A stretch of 8,805 nucleotides of DNA from Acetobacteraceae bacterium (GTDB lineage Bacteria > Pseudomonadota > Alphaproteobacteria > Acetobacterales > Acetobacteraceae), in assembly GCA_030039695.1 (NCBI GenBank), contig JASHVB010000473.1, forward strand, positions 1-8,805. The letters are read 5' to 3'. Of the stretch, positions 6,256-8,805 are shown piece by piece. The translations under genes and the position numbers were made by a program. The notes under the pieces were generated by a model. The model was not told the origin of the DNA, did no database searches, and was given only the letters and a program-made list of their open reading frames with translations. Positions within the stretch are counted from its first letter, which is position 1; every line of letters begins with the position of its first letter.

Positions 6256-6696
6256 TCATCGCTGCTGGCGGTTGGTCATCGGTCCCATCGCGGGCACACT
6301 GTTGCCGAGGCTGAACATGCACGCCGCGAAGGCATTGTCGTATTGCGTCTGGATGGAGGAATTGGCATTCATGGTGTTGCGGCCAGCCAACCCCGCGCCG
6401 CCAAGTGCGCCGGCGGCGGCTCCGATGCCTGCGCCCGACCCGCCGCCGATAGCTGCGCCGAGCCCGGCACCGAGAGCGGTCGTCAGTGCCGCGGTCCCAA
6501 GGCCGCGCAGGTTGGCGCCCTGGGCTTGGTCCCTTACCGCCTGATCGGCGAAGTTTCTGCACACCGCCTGATCGTTCTGGAATTGTGCGAAGGATGTATT
6601 CGGTCCAGGCCTGACAGGGATGGTCGGCCCCATCGGAGCCTGGGCGCATCCGGCGAGTAGCAATATCCCAGCCAGGCTAGCAAACGGTCTATTCAC
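6256..6696 (-). CDS. Glycine-zipper lipoprotein
   Basis: The product has 146 residues. A lipoprotein signal peptide ends in the lipobox LLAGC (residues 13-17), so the mature protein is predicted to be lipid-anchored at Cys17 facing the periplasm. The domain order is: a Pro-rich linker (21-33); a helical segment with Cys46 (FQNDQAVCRNFADQAV); a long Gly/Ala zipper hairpin (about 64-105, LGAGLGAAIGGGSGAGIGAA) that could insert in a membrane; and a C-terminal segment with Cys126 (YDNAFAACMFSLGNSVP). The spaced Cys pair around a zipper is typical of the YMGG-like/glycine-zipper lipoproteins frequent in Alphaproteobacteria, whose function is mostly unknown. The start is GTG (6694-6696), with GGAG 8 bases upstream. 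It is probably cotranscribed with the LapA-domain gene just downstream. Confidence 0.82.
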   Translation of the reverse strand: MNRPFASLAGILLLAGCAQAPMGPTIPVRPGPNTSFAQFQNDQAVCRNFADQAVRDQAQGANLRGLGTAALTTALGAGLGAAIGGGSGAGIGAAAGALGGAGLAGRNTMNANSSIQTQYDNAFAACMFSLGNSVPAMGPMTNRQQR

Positions 6697-6942
6697 GACT
6701 ATTTCTCCGAGAGCGAATCATCGCCCGTTGCGATGATATGTCTTGTCCATACTCGGCGGTCGCAAAGCTCAGGCCATAACCCCACCGACCGGCGTTGCGA
6801 GCTCCGTCCGCGTTGACGCGTCTGCGTCGATTGCACTCTACGACCGAGTTTTTGCTTCACAAGGGACGTGGGTCCCGCGATCGTACAGTGCGTCCCAGCC
6901 CGCATGAGGCAGGTCCACCATCATCCGCGCGCCGCGGACGAT

Positions 6943-7458
6943 TCAGCATGTTATGGCCGCAGGCAGAATCGCCCGATGGGTGACCTGCAACCTGGCGAGA
7001 CCCCAAGGCCCTGACCAGAGCAAGCTCAGGCAGATCAGTGCATCGATCAAAATACTGGCTTCGCCGCCAGGCGACGGCGATCGCCACTGCCGAACCTGCC
7101 TCTGGCGAACGACCGCAGCGGTTCACAGCGTGCCGCCGATCAGAAAGGTCATTACCAGCAGCAGCCTCAGAACCGATTTGGACGGTCTTCTCGTCACCGC
7201 CAGGCTAGCTGTCGCAGACCGGATGCCACGGCATCGGCTGAGCGCGAGTCCGCACCAACCTCCCGGGACTGCGGCGTGGAAAGGGTCGAACAAACTGCCT
7301 GCGACCAGGCTGCCCCCAATGACAATCGCACTCGCAACCATGCCGGCCATTGCGTCAATCCAGGCGACACGACCAGGACTCGAGCAGGCCAGCGCCAACG
7401 TGACAAACCAACACCGGTCCGCGGCTACGTCGGCCACTGGCGTCATGCTGTCGCTCAT
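6943..7458 (-). pseudogene. Possible remnant of a membrane transporter gene (cation diffusion facilitator-like), interrupted by a stop
   Basis: The minus-strand frame 7458-7123 reads VADVAADRC, a hydrophobic stretch FVTLALAC, then AWIDAMAGMVASAIVIGG. This resembles the fifth and sixth membrane segments of cation diffusion facilitators of the DmeF/CzcD type (pattern HxxAD..., then W(L/I)D...G...A.VI). The expected metal-binding His before the AD is not present. After a TGA (7123-7125) the same frame stays open for 59 more residues, with a second membrane-like piece (ILIDALICLSLLWSGPWGLARL, in two halves) ending at 6943. There is no ribosome binding site, and the rest of a transporter is not found on either side. 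A decayed fragment is the best reading; the family match is my recollection of the motif and is weak. Confidence 0.28.
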
Positions 7459-7562
7459 GCGGAGCCGCGCGCGGGGAAGTCGAGGCTTCGCTCCATCATG
7501 CCCGGGGTGTCAGCCTTTGCCGGACCAGTTCATTGCGCAGACAATTGTGGTGAACGGGGCGC

Positions 7563-7706
7563 CATCAACACCACAACGATCGTGCCCGATATGACGTGCG
7601 TGAACGTGAGCGCTGGCAGACTGCCGATAATCGCACCGATAGGCGCAATCATCGTTTGACTGCTCGCTAGCGGCGCGATGACGAGGCCCGCCAATGCGGC
7701 CCGAAT
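7563..7706 (-). pseudogene. Possible second membrane-protein fragment
   Basis: A minus-strand frame gives about 48 residues that look like two membrane segments: IRAALAGLVIAPLAS, then TMIAPIGAIIGSLPALTF, then HVISGTIVVVLM. The frame upstream of it (to 7895) is Arg-rich and unconvincing, and a stop (7530-7532) follows soon after. I cannot assign it to a family. It may be a remnant of a transporter, possibly from the same decayed locus as the piece at 6943-7458. Confidence 0.22.
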
Positions 7707-7744
7707 CGGCTGACGAGAACCGTCGCCCGAAGGCCAACGAAGCG

Positions 7745-7776
7745 CGAACGGTCTGTGCACATCAACAGACCGCTCG
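7745..7776. repeat. Inverted repeat (hairpin)
   Basis: CGGTCTGT (7749-7756) and ACAGACCG (7765-7772) form a perfect 8-bp stem with an 8-base loop. After one mismatch it extends by CGA/TCG to 7745-7776. It lies about 145 bases past the stop of the minus-strand M20 homologue, so it could be that gene's terminator, though no T-run follows. Confidence 0.5.
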
Positions 7777-7918
7777 TTGTCGGCAGTGCCCCCGCACCTC
7801 AGGCTGAACATACGCGCCCTCGCGTCGCGCATGCCGGGTCGACGTGCAACCACAATGGTGTCCTGAGCCCGACGTCGCGTTGATATGCATAGCATCCAAC
7901 AATGAGCCGCCGGTTCGA

Positions 7919-8805
7919 TCAGTGCGCCACGGCATCCAGAATGCGCGCCCAGGAACGGATGCTGCCCCGATAGTTCGCCAGTTCGGGCGTCTCATACGGG
8001 CCGCGCCAACCATCCTGTTGCCCGGGAAATGACGTAACGATCACCTCCGTGCCGAGTGCAGCCCTTAGTGCATGGACGGCCGGAGCGGCGTCGCCGCATG
8101 CGAAGGCGGCCCGCCGCCCCCATTCGGCGGTCAGTGCGTCCTGTGCTTTGCGGAACAAGGGACAGGTCACGGCAAACCGCACGGAGGGAGCCAAGGTTCC
8201 TGAGGCAAATTCGATCTGCGAACCTGGTGGGACGCGCCTGCGCGCGAAGACATGAAAGGTCCGCCGGACCGTGTTTGGATCCTGGTTGCAGACCAGGTGG
8301 AAGGACAATCTGGCGAAGGCGCGCGCGCTGGCGCTGTCGTGATTGCTACCGACGCTCTCGATCTCGCAGGTCGGCCAAACCACTGTTGTCCTGTCGAGAT
8401 TGGCTTCCGGCTCATCCCGGGGCGCCCGGAGCGGTGCTGCGATATCGGAATAAAAACCTGGAATTGCCACACGGCCGGATGGGTCGTGCAGATCGCCGAG
8501 GATACGGGCGAGGATCTCCGTTGGGCTCGCTACGACCTCACTGGGCGGCACGGTCAATCGGCCGTGATGGGCTGCGACGACAATGAATTCCTCGCAGCAC
8601 AGGCCGCGCAACATGCTATTGATTGCAGGGATGGAGCCATACGAGGTCCGAAGGGCCGGCGCGAGAGCAATGTCGGCCTTGAGTTCGTCGGCATGCATAC
8701 GCAGGAACGACCTTAGCCTAACGGACCCAGTTCGTCCCTCCCCGGCGATCAACACTGAGACCGAGGTCGGCAATTGTCCTGTGACTGCCTTCCATGCGCG
8801 ACAGG
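7919..8805 (-). CDS. M20-family dipeptidase homologue, C-terminal two thirds, catalytic motifs lost; cut by window edge
   Basis: The visible 294 residues follow the scaffold of M20/M28-fold dipeptidases (CNDP-like). In order there are: CRAWKAVTGQLP just inside the window edge; a SVSVLIAGEGRTGS stretch; SPTEILARILGDLHDPSGRVAIPGFY; the dimerisation-domain SFHLVCNQDPNTVRRTFHVF; and the end NYRGSIRSWARIL. In active relatives the motifs are EGEEExGS (catalytic and zinc glutamates), an Asp zinc ligand near SDTG, DLHSG, GGSIP and HSPNE. Here they read AGEGRTGS (8723-8743), ALAPALRT (8645-8668), AAHHG (8561-8575), CGDAAPAV (8075-8098) and RGPYE (7991-8005). The lid region after PGFY is also roughly 20 residues shorter than usual. 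The frame has no stop or obvious frameshift. A TTG at 8771-8773 should not be taken as the start, because the homology continues upstream to the edge. It is either a pseudoenzyme or a slowly decaying copy. Confidence 0.78.
   Translation of the reverse strand, partial: CRAWKAVTGQLPTSVSVLIAGEGRTGSVRLRSFLRMHADELKADIALAPALRTSYGSIPAINSMLRGLCCEEFIVVAAHHGRLTVPPSEVVASPTEILARILGDLHDPSGRVAIPGFYSDIAAPLRAPRDEPEANLDRTTVVWPTCEIESVGSNHDSASARAFARLSFHLVCNQDPNTVRRTFHVFARRRVPPGSQIEFASGTLAPSVRFAVTCPLFRKAQDALTAEWGRRAAFACGDAAPAVHALRAALGTEVIVTSFPGQQDGWRGPYETPELANYRGSIRSWARILDAVAH

Larger units (their letters stand above)
6697..7918. other. About 1.2-kb region without an intact gene, probably holding gene remnants
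   Basis: No open frame here has the combination of start site, composition and motifs expected of an intact gene. The part near 6697-6800 should carry the promoter of the lipoprotein gene. Further right, minus-strand frames give short membrane-protein-like pieces (6943-7458 and 7563-7706, described separately) with no ribosome binding sites and broken by stops. A plus-strand frame at 6953-7594 is open but is Pro/Arg/Ser-rich and looks like the antisense of these pieces. A hairpin lies at 7745-7776. Confidence 0.5.

Noticed and set aside
6953..7594. Plus-strand open frame of 213 codons
   Set aside because: It is Pro/Arg/Ser/Thr-rich without motifs or a ribosome binding site, and lies opposite minus-strand frames that read like membrane segments.
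8056..8716. Plus-strand frames opposite the M20 homologue
   Set aside because: The minus strand shows clear family similarity over its whole length, so these are antisense shadows.
8771..8773. TTG as a genuine start for the M20 homologue
   Set aside because: The frame continues upstream to the window edge with family-like sequence (CRAWKAVTGQLP), so the true N-terminus is outside the window.

Overview
The window looks like a piece of chromosome from an alphaproteobacterium of the order Hyphomicrobiales (Rhizobiales), probably of the Bradyrhizobium/Rhodopseudomonas kind. The evidence is high GC content with GTG starts, and several small envelope proteins of types common in that group: a secreted Pro/Gly-rich protein ending in CWYYTNPSRTTGFWDSCP, a glycine-zipper lipoprotein, a DUF1269 protein and a LapA-domain protein. 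The taxon is inferred from protein style, not from a marker gene. I see no tRNA, rRNA, CRISPR array or intact insertion sequence.

Left part (1-3000): four genes on the minus strand. These are the N-terminal half of an AI-2E/PerM-type transporter (cut by the window edge), the Pro/Gly-rich exported protein, a DUF1269 membrane protein, and a small exported protein of unknown function. Strong GC hairpins follow the Pro/Gly-rich gene and the small exported gene, so these are probably short separate transcripts. A stretch of about 700 bases (529-1238) between the first two holds no convincing gene.

Centre (3000-5900): an AraC-family regulator and, 350 bases downstream on the same strand, an exported zinc carboxypeptidase-fold enzyme of the AstE/AspA (succinylglutamate desuccinylase/aspartoacylase) family with all main active-site residues present. 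The gap between them holds a long nested inverted repeat. The region upstream of the regulator holds a near-perfect 12-base direct repeat. The pair may be a regulator and its target, but only gene order supports this.

Right part (5900-8805): two minus-strand envelope genes (LapA-domain protein and glycine-zipper lipoprotein) face the AstE-like gene convergently. Then come about 1.2 kb (6697-7918) without a clear gene, holding what look like broken fragments of membrane-protein genes on the minus strand. Last is the C-terminal two thirds of an M20-family dipeptidase homologue that keeps the protein scaffold and an open frame but has lost every recognisable catalytic and zinc-binding motif in the visible part. 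This right end looks like a decaying region, or else it encodes a pseudoenzyme. I found no clear new multi-gene system. The most notable items are the M20 homologue without its catalytic residues, the nested hairpin, and the remnant region.
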